From the NCBI RefSeq assembly GCF_900100735.1, contig NZ_FNCJ01000024.1, positions 1-64,000 on the forward strand: a DNA stretch of 64,000 nucleotides, written 5' to 3'. Shown here one piece after another: positions 1 through 8,029 of the stretch. The position numbers and the translations under genes were made by a program. The number at the start of each line of letters is the position of its first letter. The first letter of the stretch is position 1. This DNA comes from Paraburkholderia phenazinium (GTDB taxonomy: Bacteria > Pseudomonadota > Gammaproteobacteria > Burkholderiales > Burkholderiaceae). The notes beneath the pieces are model-generated. The model did not search any database, had not been told where the DNA came from, and worked only from the letters and a program-made list of their open reading frames with translations.

Positions 1-30
1 CACACCCGCACCCTGTCGTGCGCGTGCTGG

Positions 31-270
31 GCTCGACACCGGATTGAACTTGGCGGTTTGCGCCGGTGTCGGGCCTGTTTCTTCGGCGGTAAATCCTCTT
101 TTACCGCATCAGGCCTGCTGCGTCACCCCTTCCTGAACCGGCTCCCGCCGGGACGCATCTGCTCTCGCCCTACGGGCTCCTTTCGATGCGTCCCATAACC
201 TCAGCGCCACCCGTATCAGTCATCTCGGATTAGCCCGGAAGACTAGAAAACATTCCGAATTCCTGACTGA
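31..270. other. Non-coding region with four consecutive hairpins
   Basis: No gene is visible in bases 1-413. Four strong inverted repeats follow one another: 31-42 with 63-74; 72-77 with 110-115 enclosing the perfect 8-bp stem 86-93/100-107; 150-158 with 186-194 enclosing GCCC-TAC-GGGC at 167-177; and 216-222 with 264-270 enclosing 225-229/254-258. Such a series is typical of a structured RNA or of clustered extragenic palindromes. I recognise no known riboswitch or ncRNA consensus on either strand (tmRNA, RNase P, 6S, TPP, cobalamin and glycine were considered). Strand and function are unknown. Confidence 0.5.
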
Positions 271-308
271 CGCCGCCGTTTAACGTCGGATTTCGACCGC
301 CGTTCACA

Positions 309-332
309 GGTGCCGCCCCGCACAGGGGCAAC
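309..332. repeat. Burkholderia-type dispersed repeat fragment
   Basis: The segment holds GCCCC-GCACA-GGGGC (315-329) inside a GGTGCCGCC...GGGGCAAC context. From memory, this motif recurs many times in Burkholderia and Paraburkholderia genomes, often just beyond the 3' ends of genes. Here it lies about 80 bases beyond the 3' end of dadA. That it is dispersed genome-wide is recollection and cannot be checked from one window. Confidence 0.45.
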
Positions 333-382
333 GCTAGTAGTCCAACATCAAATCAAGGAGAAGCCAACACCCTAAGAACACC

Positions 383-401
383 AAAAAATCCCGCTACGCG
401 G
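383..401 (-). terminator. Probable terminator of dadA
   Basis: Read on the minus strand, CCGC-GTA-GCGG (391-401) is followed by A and six T (383-389), 13 bases after the dadA stop. The stem is only 4 bp, so termination may be weak. Confidence 0.5.
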
Positions 402-413
402 ACAAAAAAACAG

Positions 414-1679
414 CTACCTCAAATACCTTTCCAAAGTAAGCCCGTCCAAAGAAATCTCCGGCACGCGCAGCGTAACAAGATCGGCAACGACTTTCCCGGA
501 CCCCATAGCCATAGCCCACCCGGTGGACCCATGCCCGACATTGATCCAAAGCCCTTCAACTCCGGACGGACCGAGTAGGGGAGCCCCATCCGGCGTCATA
601 GGCCTGCGCCCGACCCAAAAATGCGCCGAACTAGGCTTGGCAGCATGAGGAAACCAATCATCAAGAACCTTAAGCAGAGTCTCCAGAGCCTGCTCACGCA
701 AAGTAGAGCGCCGATCCCCAAGCTCAGCAGTCCCCGCAACCCGCAAATTCCGCCCAAACCGCGTAATAGCGGTTTTCAACGACTCATCCATCAACGCAGC
801 GCGCGGTGCTTTCTCATCATCGATAACAGGCAAAGTAGCCGAATACCCCTTAACGGGATAAAGCGGCACCTTAACCCCAAGCGGCGCGAGCAACTGCGCA
901 CTACCCACCCCGAGCGCGACGACAACCACATCCGCATGCAGCACCTCAGCACCGCGCTCGCTATCCACCCGCACACCGCGCACCGCACCACCCTGAACAT
1001 CGAGCCCGGTCACGCGGGTATCAAAGCAAAACCGAACTCCATTACCCTCACAGATAGACCGCAACTCACGCGTAAACCGAGCACAATCCCCAGCCTCATT
1101 ATCCGGCAAATAAAGCCCCGATAGTGGCGTCTCACGAGCCCACCGCAACCCCGGCTCAATCTCGACGCACTGTGCGGCACTCACTTCGCGATACGCAATC
1201 CCGGCATCCCGCAACACGGCAAGAGCCGGCTGCGCCAACTCCACGTCATACTCGCTGCGAAACAACTGCAGATACCCCTGACTACGCCCGTAATCAAACG
1301 GATAGCGCCCACGAAATTCCTGCAGACAAGCGCGGCTGTAATAAGCCACCCGCTGCATACGCTGCTTGTTCACGCGAAACCGCTCGAGATCGCACTCGCG
1401 CAACCAGCGTGCAATCCAGCGCCACTGCGCCGGATCGAAAGTCGGCCGGAAGATCAGCGGCGAGGCCGGTTTGAACAGGTATTTGAGGATCTTCGCCGGC
1501 ATCCCCGGCGCAGCCCAAGGTGTCACATAGCCCGGCGCGATCACGCCGGCATTGCCGAAACTGGTGGCGAGCGCCACATCCGGCTCGCGTTCGATTACGG
1601 TGACCTCGCAACCCTGCGTGGCCAGATAGAAGGCGGTAGCGACACCGATCACGCCGCCGCCAAGAACAATCGTTTTCAT
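414..1679 (-). CDS. dadA: D-amino acid dehydrogenase, small subunit
   Basis: A 421-residue flavoprotein that oxidises D-amino acids, classically D-alanine, to 2-oxo acids and passes electrons to the respiratory chain at the inner membrane. It opens with a Rossmann FAD motif (GGGVIG, residues 7-12). It also has the DadA signatures NAGVIAPGYVTPWAAPG near the N terminus and RPMTPDGAPLLGP plus GHGSTGWAMA near the C terminus, and its length is normal for the family. I chose the ATG at 1677-1679; an in-frame GTG at 1692-1694 would add five residues and would follow the stop of the upstream MFS gene almost directly, so the two genes form a minus-strand operon. The 3' part is somewhat richer in A/T than the 5' part. 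The exact substrate is inferred from the family. Confidence 0.88.
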   Translation of the reverse strand: MKTIVLGGGVIGVATAFYLATQGCEVTVIEREPDVALATSFGNAGVIAPGYVTPWAAPGMPAKILKYLFKPASPLIFRPTFDPAQWRWIARWLRECDLERFRVNKQRMQRVAYYSRACLQEFRGRYPFDYGRSQGYLQLFRSEYDVELAQPALAVLRDAGIAYREVSAAQCVEIEPGLRWARETPLSGLYLPDNEAGDCARFTRELRSICEGNGVRFCFDTRVTGLDVQGGAVRGVRVDSERGAEVLHADVVVVALGVGSAQLLAPLGVKVPLYPVKGYSATLPVIDDEKAPRAALMDESLKTAITRFGRNLRVAGTAELGDRRSTLREQALETLLKVLDDWFPHAAKPSSAHFWVGRRPMTPDGAPLLGPSGVEGLWINVGHGSTGWAMAMGSGKVVADLVTLRVPEISLDGLTLERYLR

Positions 1680-1695
1680 GTGTGAGGAATGCACA

Positions 1696-2955
1696 TCAGG
1701 ACGTCGCGCTCGCGGCCGCCAGCGCCTTGCCCTTGGTTTCAGGCAGACACAACGCAGCTGCGATCACCAGCAGATAGCCAGAGCCCGCGACGAGACCCAT
1801 CGCGTTGACGAGCGTCATCGATTGCGAAAGCGTACCGACGAGAATCGGGAAGAACGAGCCGAGGCCGCGTCCGAGGTTGTAGCAAAAGCCTTGACCCGAA
1901 CCGCGGATTTCATTCGGATACAGCTCGGAGAGATAGGCGCCCACTCCGGCAAAAATCCCCTGCACGACCACGCCGAGTGGAAAGCTGAGCAACAGCATCG
2001 TGCCATTGGTGATGGGCAACATCGTGTAGACCATGCCGAGCACGAACGAGCCGATCGCAAACAGAATGAACGAGGCGCGCCGGCCGATCTTGTCGCACAG
2101 GATCGCTCCGACGATATACCCGGTGAACGAGCCGATGATCAGCACGATCAGATAGCCGCTCGTGTTGAACACCGACAGATGCCGCACGGTCTTCAGATAG
2201 GTGGGCAGCCAGGTCGTAATCGCGTAGTAGCCGCCCAGCATGCCGGTGCACAAGGCGCTGCCGAGCAGCGTGGTTCTTAGATGGGGAAAGGCGAAGATCT
2301 GCAGGAAGTGGGAGGTATCGAAGCCGCTGTCTCGGGCGCGGCGGGTGGCGAGAAAGATCTCGGGGTCGCTCACGTTGCGGCGCACGTAGACGATCCACAA
2401 GGCCGGCAGGATGCCAACCCAGAAGCAGGCGCGCCACGCTACCTGTTCCGGCAGGAGTGCAAACGAGGCCCAGTAGATGATGGCCGCCGCGGCCCAGCCG
2501 AACGACCAGCTGCTCTGCACGGTGCCAACCGCCTTCGCACGATGCTGCGGCGAGCGGATCGTCTCGGCCATCATGACCGTCACCACCGACCATTCCCCGC
2601 CAAAGCCAATGCCTTGCAGCGTACGAGTGGTCAGCAATTGCCAGAACGAATGGGTGAAGCCCGACAGGCAAGTGAAGAGCGCAAAGGTTGCGATGGTCCA
2701 TTGCAGCACGCGCACCCGTCCGTAGCGATCGGCGAGAATGCCGGCGAGCCAGCCGCCGATGGCCGAGGAAATCAGCGAGCTGGTCGCGATCAGCCCAGCT
2801 TCGCTCTTGCTCATCCCCCAGGTGGCGATCAAGGTTGGGATCAGGAACGAGTAGATCATGAAGTCGAACGCATCGACTGCGTAACCGCCGAAGCCCGCGT
2901 AGAGCGTGCGGCGCTCGCGCGTCGTCAACTCCGTGAACCACTGAAATGACGCCAT
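1696..2955 (-). CDS. MFS transporter, metabolite:H+ symporter type
   Basis: A 419-residue inner-membrane carrier with about 12 hydrophobic segments. It has the MFS loop motif GxLADRYGRVRV between helices 2 and 3 and its repeat CDKIGRR in the second half. The pattern resembles the sialate/shikimate/aromatic-acid symporter group (NanT/ShiA-like), but the substrate cannot be read from the sequence. The start is placed at the ATG with an AGGAG box five bases upstream, which removes ten residues from the longest frame. It lies directly upstream of dadA in the same direction, so it may import an amino acid or a related acid that DadA oxidises (inference). Confidence 0.82.
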   Translation of the reverse strand: MASFQWFTELTTRERRTLYAGFGGYAVDAFDFMIYSFLIPTLIATWGMSKSEAGLIATSSLISSAIGGWLAGILADRYGRVRVLQWTIATFALFTCLSGFTHSFWQLLTTRTLQGIGFGGEWSVVTVMMAETIRSPQHRAKAVGTVQSSWSFGWAAAAIIYWASFALLPEQVAWRACFWVGILPALWIVYVRRNVSDPEIFLATRRARDSGFDTSHFLQIFAFPHLRTTLLGSALCTGMLGGYYAITTWLPTYLKTVRHLSVFNTSGYLIVLIIGSFTGYIVGAILCDKIGRRASFILFAIGSFVLGMVYTMLPITNGTMLLLSFPLGVVVQGIFAGVGAYLSELYPNEIRGSGQGFCYNLGRGLGSFFPILVGTLSQSMTLVNAMGLVAGSGYLLVIAAALCLPETKGKALAAASATS

Positions 2956-3249
2956 CCCGTCTCCTGAGCCCCTGATTTGTGGCATGCGGTGCGTGCGCCC
3001 GCACCCCGGTGCGCCCCTATTTTACGGCGCAGAACCGCAAGCGGACCAGTCCGGACAAAAAACCGCTACGGCCTGCGAACGTGTTCGCGACACGGGCGCT
3101 GCAACGGTACTGGGGCGAATTTCAGAACCTTACCGACTCCTACTTTGTAACCCGCGCGGTATTTTCGCCCGGTACACTCCGGCCCGGCGCTTCGTGTTTT
3201 ACGCCGTCCATCCGTCCTGCCGCGCAAGCGCCCCTTACCAATACATTCA

Positions 3250-4197
3250 ATGGATTTCACTGCGAAAGCTCGCCTACGTGCGACCCGCTCCGGCAACGTT
3301 CGGCCGCCAGGCTTTGTACCGAATGGTGAGCTTGCGGCGCGCCGAGCGTTCCTGAAGGGCTCGGCGAGCGTGCTGCTGGTGTCGGGGTTCGGCAGCTCAC
3401 TGCTGGCGGCGTGCGGCGGCGGCGGGGTGTCGTCCTCCGATCTGCCGGACACGCCGCGGCTCGCCTCGGTCGACAATTTCCGCGACATCGGCGGCGCGGG
3501 CGGTGGCTATCCGACCGTGGACGGCAGGCAGGTGCGGCGCGGCGTGTTTTATCGGTCGAATGCGCTGACCTTGAGTACGGCTGACAAGGCGGTGATCGAT
3601 ACGCTCAATATCGGCAGCGTCTACGACCTGCGCACGCCAGGGGAGGTCGCCCGGAGCGCCGACGTGATGCCCGCCGGGGCGGCCTATGTGAACATCAACG
3701 TCACCGGCGAGAGCGACAACCCCATGCCGCCCCCCCAGATGCCGGGCGGCGCGATCGCGTGGATGGAGAGCGCGGAACGCGCCTACGTCACCGGCGCGGC
3801 GCAACGGGCAGGCTACGGCGCGGTGCTGAGCCAACTGGCGGACACACCGGGCGTGCAACTGGTGCATTCCACCGCGGGCAAGGACCGCACCGGCTGGGTT
3901 GCGGCGCTGTTGCTCAGCATTGCGAACGTACCGCTCGACGTGATCATGCAGGATTATCTTCTGACGAATACTTATTCGGCCGTCTCTATCGGCGCACAAG
4001 TCGCGGCGGTGCAGACTCAAAGCGGCGCGGCAGCGCTCGCGCAGGATGCACCGCTCTACAGCGTACAGGAGAGCTTTTTGCAGGCCGGCTTCGATCAGGT
4101 GCAGGCGAGCTACGGCACCATGTCCAGCTATTTGACTGTCGGACTGGGCCTGTCGCAGGCAACCATCGATACCTTGCACGACCGGTTGGTGGTCTGA
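3250..4197 (+). CDS. Tyrosine-phosphatase family lipoprotein with Ser in place of the catalytic Cys
   Basis: 315 residues. A twin-arginine pair (RRAFLKG, 31-37) precedes a hydrophobic stretch and a lipobox ending at Cys55, so it is probably an exported lipoprotein. The body matches the tyrosine/serine phosphatase group PF13350, with DNFRDIGG (75-82), DLRTPGE (127-132) and the P-loop HSTAGKDRTG (206-215). Active members have HC(x)5R with a nucleophilic Cys. Here codon TCC encodes Ser207, while Asp212 and Arg213 are kept. That makes it a candidate pseudophosphatase that binds phospho-ligands. It is divergent from the MFS/dadA pair. The start is uncertain because no clear ribosome-binding site precedes 3250. 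Confidence 0.78.
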   Translation: MDFTAKARLRATRSGNVRPPGFVPNGELAARRAFLKGSASVLLVSGFGSSLLAACGGGGVSSSDLPDTPRLASVDNFRDIGGAGGGYPTVDGRQVRRGVFYRSNALTLSTADKAVIDTLNIGSVYDLRTPGEVARSADVMPAGAAYVNINVTGESDNPMPPPQMPGGAIAWMESAERAYVTGAAQRAGYGAVLSQLADTPGVQLVHSTAGKDRTGWVAALLLSIANVPLDVIMQDYLLTNTYSAVSIGAQVAAVQTQSGAAALAQDAPLYSVQESFLQAGFDQVQASYGTMSSYLTVGLGLSQATIDTLHDRLVV

Positions 4198-4199
4198 GA

Positions 4200-4235
4200 A
4201 AAAGCGGCCCGCCCGGGCAACAGCAGGGCGGACCG
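4200..4235 (-). terminator. Terminator of the sensor-kinase operon
   Basis: On the minus strand a 10-bp stem with one mismatch (4226-4235 with 4205-4214) is followed by GCTTTTT. It lies between the convergent phosphatase and kinase genes. The run of T is only on the minus strand, so it serves the two-component operon. Confidence 0.6.
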
Positions 4236-4328
4236 AACAGGGGGCTATCGAGGGTGCCCGCGCAGACTATACGTGCGGGAGGCTCCAGCGAAGCTGCCCG
4301 GTAAGACCGTGTAAGCGCAGCCCCAGCA

Positions 4329-5654
4329 TCAGGCGTTCGACTGCTCGATCGGCAGCGCAATGCGCACGCACAAGCCGCCGTTCGGGTGGTTGAACACATC
4401 GCAGCGCCCGCCGCGATCGTGCGCGAGGCGCGCCACAATCGCGAGCCCTAACCCGCAATGACCTTCGCCGCCGCGCGCGGCGTCGAGCCGCACGAACGGC
4501 TTCATCGCGGCCGCGATCCGGTCGTCGGGGATTCCTGGTCCGTGATCACGTACGGCCACCAGCCAATGCCGATCGTTGCGCGCCGTTGCGATTTCAACGG
4601 GCGGTGCACCGTGCTCGAGCGCGTTGTCGACCAGATTCGTCACCAGCCGGTCGAGCAGCGTGCGCGGTAGCGTGAAGTGTGGCCCTGCTCGCAAGTCGAG
4701 GCTGAAAAGCGGGCTTTCGGCTGGGCCCGTTTCGAGCGCGTCATCGCCACAATCCGCGATTTCGACACTATCGACGATATCGGTGCTGGAAAACTGTTCG
4801 CGCAGGAACGCTTCGACTTCGACCGGCGGCCCGGCGTCGGCGGCTTGGCCGGCGAATTCCAGAAACTGCTGCACGATATTGGTCAGCGAATCGACATCGC
4901 GAATCAGCCCGGCCCGTTCGTTCTCCGCCACCAGCACGCTGGCGCGCAGCTTGAGCCGCGTGAGCGGCGCCTTCAGGTCGTGCGCGACGCCGGCCAGCAT
5001 CACGGCCTGGTCGTCGCCGGCCTCGTTGAGCCGCCTCATCATGTCGTTAAACGAGCCGATCAGGTCGCGCAATTCGCGCGGCCCCTGCACATTCACCGGC
5101 TCGGGCCGGCCGCCGGCGCCGAAGGCTCGCGCCGCCGTCGCGACCCGCGAGAGCGGCCGCTGCATCTGCCACACGGCGAGCAGCGACAGGATCAGCGCCG
5201 CCACCAGCATCGAGACGGTTTCGATGATAAAGCGCGGGCGTGGCGGAATATCCACCGGCACGACCACCCACATCGATTTGCCCGGATAGCGAATCCACAG
5301 GCGCGGGGGCCGCGCATCGTCCACTTCGATCTGGGTGCCGAGCGGCAAGCGGGCTCGCAAGTGCTGGCTTAGCTCGACGAACTGCCGTTCGGTCGGTGGC
5401 CGCAAATGGATCGTGGAGGGCATGTTCCAAGTGGGCACCAGATGCACGCGCATTGCCGGTGCGAGGTCGGCGCCCTGCACGGGTTCGCCGTTGGCCGCCT
5501 GCAGCATCAGCAGGATGCCGCGTGCGAAGCCGTCCACCTCATGGTGCGGCGGCTGCATTACAACCAGTACGAACCAGCCGGCCTGAATTGCCAACAATAC
5601 CGCCGTCGAGAGCAACGCCATTCTGCCGAATAGCGTGTTCAACGGGTTTTTCAT
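4329..5654 (-). CDS. Sensor histidine kinase, EnvZ-like
   Basis: 441 residues. Membrane helices at about 11-33 and 142-162 flank a periplasmic sensor region of roughly 105 residues. A HAMP domain (about 163-215) follows, then the H-box GVAHDLKAPLTRL with phospho-acceptor His225, the N-box around Asn340/Asn344 and the G1 box DHGPGIPDD (370-378). It senses an unknown envelope signal and phosphorylates a response regulator. Its ATG overlaps the stop of the regulator gene by four bases (ATGA), so the two are translated together. A second, kinase-less paralogous regulator at 8735-9478 could be another target. No ligand is inferable. Confidence 0.88.
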   Translation of the reverse strand: MKNPLNTLFGRMALLSTAVLLAIQAGWFVLVVMQPPHHEVDGFARGILLMLQAANGEPVQGADLAPAMRVHLVPTWNMPSTIHLRPPTERQFVELSQHLRARLPLGTQIEVDDARPPRLWIRYPGKSMWVVVPVDIPPRPRFIIETVSMLVAALILSLLAVWQMQRPLSRVATAARAFGAGGRPEPVNVQGPRELRDLIGSFNDMMRRLNEAGDDQAVMLAGVAHDLKAPLTRLKLRASVLVAENERAGLIRDVDSLTNIVQQFLEFAGQAADAGPPVEVEAFLREQFSSTDIVDSVEIADCGDDALETGPAESPLFSLDLRAGPHFTLPRTLLDRLVTNLVDNALEHGAPPVEIATARNDRHWLVAVRDHGPGIPDDRIAAAMKPFVRLDAARGGEGHCGLGLAIVARLAHDRGGRCDVFNHPNGGLCVRIALPIEQSNA

Positions 5655-6391
5655 GAGTCTGCCGCGGCCTCGATCGAGAAGGGCGTCCCATCGGCGTCAG
5701 GCACGAAGACGTAGCCCTTGCCGCGCACGGTCTGGACGTAGCACGGGCTCGACGGGTCGTCTTCGATCACGCGGCGCAGGCGCCAGATCGGCACATCGAG
5801 GCTGCGGTCGCGAAAGGCGAGGTTGTCGCGATGCACCAGATCGTGAATCAGCACGCGCGACAGCACTTTGTACGGATTGTTGACGAAGATCTTCAGCAGC
5901 GCGAACTCACTGTCGCGTAGCGCGAGCCGGGTGTTGTCGCGCGACAGCGTGCGGGTCGCGAAGTCGAGTTCGAACGGCCCGAAGTGATACGGCTTGCGGG
6001 CTTCCGGCGCGCTGGTGGTCGACGGCCCGCGCCGGCGCAGCACCGTCTGGATGCGGGCCAGCAATTCGCGCGGGTCGAACGGCTTGGTCAGATAGTCGTC
6101 GGCGCCGAGCGACAGGCCCACGATGCGATCCGCCACGGTGCCGCGCGCCGTCACGAAGATCACCGGAATGTCGTCGCCGGCGGCGCGCAGCGCCGTCAGC
6201 GCGCGCAGGCCGTCGGTGTTCGGCATCATGATGTCGAGCACAACGACCGATGGCCGCTCTCTTTCGAGGCGGCGTTGCAAATGCGTGCCGTCGTGGAGCA
6301 CGGAGGCGTCGAACCCGTTCGATTGCAAAAAGCGGCAAAGCAGATCGCGTACGACCGGGTCGTCGTCGACGATGAGGACCTGTGGATTCAT
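5651..6391 (-). CDS. OmpR-family response regulator
   Basis: 246 residues. The receiver domain (1-120) keeps the acidic triad Asp9/Asp10/Asp11, the phospho-acceptor Asp53 (VVLDIMMP), Thr81 and Lys103 (LTKPF). A winged-helix DNA-binding domain (about 145-235) ends in VQTVRGKGYVFVP. It is the first gene of the pair with the kinase. Two CTTACCA copies ten bases apart lie 46-62 bases upstream and could be its autoregulatory site. It is a close paralog of the regulator at 8735-9478, with the same spacing of all receiver residues. Confidence 0.9.
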   Translation of the reverse strand: MNPQVLIVDDDPVVRDLLCRFLQSNGFDASVLHDGTHLQRRLERERPSVVVLDIMMPNTDGLRALTALRAAGDDIPVIFVTARGTVADRIVGLSLGADDYLTKPFDPRELLARIQTVLRRRGPSTTSAPEARKPYHFGPFELDFATRTLSRDNTRLALRDSEFALLKIFVNNPYKVLSRVLIHDLVHRDNLAFRDRSLDVPIWRLRRVIEDDPSSPCYVQTVRGKGYVFVPDADGTPFSIEAAADS

Positions 6392-6436
6392 CTCGAAATT
6401 TTAGACTGGCGTGCGCGGCAAACGGCCGACTGTTTT

Positions 6437-6453
6437 CTTACCAACACTTACCA
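6437..6453. promoter_or_regulatory. Direct repeat, candidate OmpR-type operator
   Basis: CTTACCA occurs at 6437-6443 and again at 6447-6453, a period of exactly ten bases. Tandem half-sites one helical turn apart are the usual target of OmpR-type dimers. The position, 46-62 bases upstream of the regulator start, fits autoregulation (inference). Confidence 0.4.
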
Positions 6454-6812
6454 GCCCGCGTCCGGCCGGGCGGAAGTCCCTCTGGCCCCCTTTGGAAGCC
6501 TTGTCGCATAAGGCTAAACGATCGAATTCCGGCGCTAAGGTTGGCAATATAAATTATAGATTGAGGGACGCATCAAGCCGGTTTTGCTTACCGGATTCGC
6601 TCCGGGGAAAGGATTGGCGCCGAGTCGAAACGGGTCGTAAGAACCGTGGAAAAGCGTGCGTTCCTTCATGCATTGTGCGTCGCTTCGCAGCGTGATGATT
6701 CGGCCTGTAGTCCACCGCCGCCGCGCTTCGTTGGCCTGAAGGTCAGTTCTCCCTCAGTACCTGCGTCAGTGCGGCAACCGAATCCGCACCCCAGCGATAA
6801 GCGAGGCAGACC
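6454..6812. other. Intergenic region, no gene recognised
   Basis: Between the regulator operator and the first plus-strand small ORF I see no convincing gene. An A/T-rich patch near 6545-6565 (ATATAAATTATAG) stands out from the high-GC surroundings and is a candidate promoter for one or both directions. A clear -35/-10 pair could not be assigned. The long minus-strand frame across this area has no recognisable domain. Confidence 0.4.
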
Positions 6813-6980
6813 ATGACCGTCACCAACAATCTCCGCTCGACCACCTTTCCGCCTGTGCCGCGCGAGCGGCCGACGCCGACGCCGGACAGCACCGCCAAAC
6901 CGGAGGCGCTGCCGGCCGAACCTCCTGCGCCGTCCTTGCCCGGCGGCTTGATCGGCAACCATGTCAACACGACAGCCTGA
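6813..6980 (+). CDS. Small proline-rich protein, unknown function
   Basis: A 55-codon frame from ATG 6813 to TGA 6978-6980, preceded by GAGG seven bases upstream. The product is rich in Pro and Thr (PPVPRERPTPTPDSTAKP) and ends in LPGGLIGNHVNTTA. It has no membrane segment or signal peptide. It lies directly upstream of the lipoprotein gene in the same direction, within the envelope cluster. A good ribosome-binding site and a non-random composition support it, but I do not know the family and it may be missed by gene callers. Confidence 0.5.
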   Translation: MTVTNNLRSTTFPPVPRERPTPTPDSTAKPEALPAEPPAPSLPGGLIGNHVNTTA

Positions 6981-6996
6981 CGTAACGAGGCTGCCT

Positions 6997-7194
6997 GTGT
7001 CGACTCTGACTGTTTTCAAGCGCTGCGTGCGAGCCGCAAGCTGGCTGGCGCTAGGGGCGATGCTACTGCCGCTCGACGGCTGTGGGGTTGCCGCGCTGCC
7101 TTGCCGCCTGACGGCCGCGACGCTCGATATTCTGCCCGTGGTCGGCCACGCCGCGGCCACGCCGTTCAACGCGTGTGCATCGGCGATCGACTGA
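6997..7194 (+). CDS. Small lipoprotein, DUF6726-like
   Basis: 65 residues from a GTG start with GAGG six bases upstream; an ATG at 6961 would add 12 residues but lacks a ribosome-binding site and overlaps the previous ORF. A basic N terminus and hydrophobic stretch end in LPLDGCGVAALPC, where Cys29 is the likely lipidated residue. The remainder (CRLTAATLDILPVVGHAAATPFNACASAID) resembles the small Burkholderia lipoproteins I know as DUF6726. Function unknown. It is followed after three bases by the next exported protein, so they are probably one transcript. Confidence 0.7.
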   Translation: MSTLTVFKRCVRAASWLALGAMLLPLDGCGVAALPCRLTAATLDILPVVGHAAATPFNACASAID

Positions 7195-7197
7195 GCC

Positions 7198-7944
7198 ATG
7201 ACCTCCCGACTGTCTGCCCGCAGGCGTCTCGCAGTATTGGCGCCGTTGTCGGTTGCGCTGCTGGTCGGCGCGACGGTGCGCGCCGCACACGCGGATTCCG
7301 CGGCGCGCGCCGTGCCCTCGTCAGCGTCCTCAGTGAAGCGCAGCAGCGCCGCCGACGAGCGCAAGCGCGCCCCCGATGCGCCATACGCGTTCCGCGGCAT
7401 TCCGCTTGGCATCACGCTCGACGAATTTCGGGCGGGCTCGACCGTGCGGGCGACGCCGGTCGGCAGCGTGCCGGTCTGCGAGACGGACATGCTGGCTGGC
7501 TCGCTCGGCATGAGCCTGAAGACGAGCGAGAGCCTGACCGTGGCGTGCCGCTGGGCGCATCGCTCGGCCGACGGCTGGCGGGTGTCGCAGGCCGTGGTGG
7601 ATGGCGCGCCAGCCCAGGACCATGTATTGCGTTTCGCGCGGGTCGACGGCCAGACGGCGTTGCGTCTCTACGAGATCTCCTTCGTGGTCGACGACGTCAC
7701 GGCCGGCGATCTGCGCGGGGCACTCGCGGATCGCTACGGGGCGCCGCGCCTCGTCACGCGGACCAGCTCGGCGGCAGGCGGCGCGCTCCCGGTGTACGTC
7801 TGGGAGAACGCGGTCAGTTCGATCACCTTGTGCTTTTTGCCGTCCACCCACAACGGCACGTTGACCTACTTGCTGAAAGACCCGGACGCGTGGGTGAAGT
7901 CGCTGGTACGCCAATGGCAGGCGAGCAGTCCCGAAGCGGGTTGA
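7198..7944 (+). CDS. Exported protein of unknown function
   Basis: 248 residues starting MTSRLSARRRLAVLAPLSVA, a typical Sec signal peptide with a probable cleavage site after AHA near residue 32. The mature part begins with a Ser/Ala/Arg-rich linker followed by a compact domain starting AFRGIPLGITLDEFR. It has three Cys (in VPVCETD, TVACRW and ITLCFLP). I do not recognise a named family. It starts three bases after the preceding lipoprotein stop and is followed by the FlgH-like gene, so it probably acts in the periplasm or at the outer membrane with them. Confidence 0.65.
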   Translation: MTSRLSARRRLAVLAPLSVALLVGATVRAAHADSAARAVPSSASSVKRSSAADERKRAPDAPYAFRGIPLGITLDEFRAGSTVRATPVGSVPVCETDMLAGSLGMSLKTSESLTVACRWAHRSADGWRVSQAVVDGAPAQDHVLRFARVDGQTALRLYEISFVVDDVTAGDLRGALADRYGAPRLVTRTSSAAGGALPVYVWENAVSSITLCFLPSTHNGTLTYLLKDPDAWVKSLVRQWQASSPEAG

Positions 7945-8029
7945 AGCGCTGTATGGGTGCCAACACCGATTTGCTCCGCTTACTTGTGCCACTTATTTGC
8001 ACCCCTTTCCCTCCGGCGGAGGAACCTCT

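Noticed and set aside
31..270. Known ncRNA such as tmRNA, RNase P RNA, 6S RNA or a cobalamin/glycine riboswitch
   Set aside because: None of the conserved sequence blocks of these RNAs is found on either strand.
6666..7511. Minus-strand frame of 281 codons across the small envelope genes
   Set aside because: Low-complexity Arg/Ala/Gly product; the plus strand has a lipobox, signal peptides and ribosome-binding sites in order.
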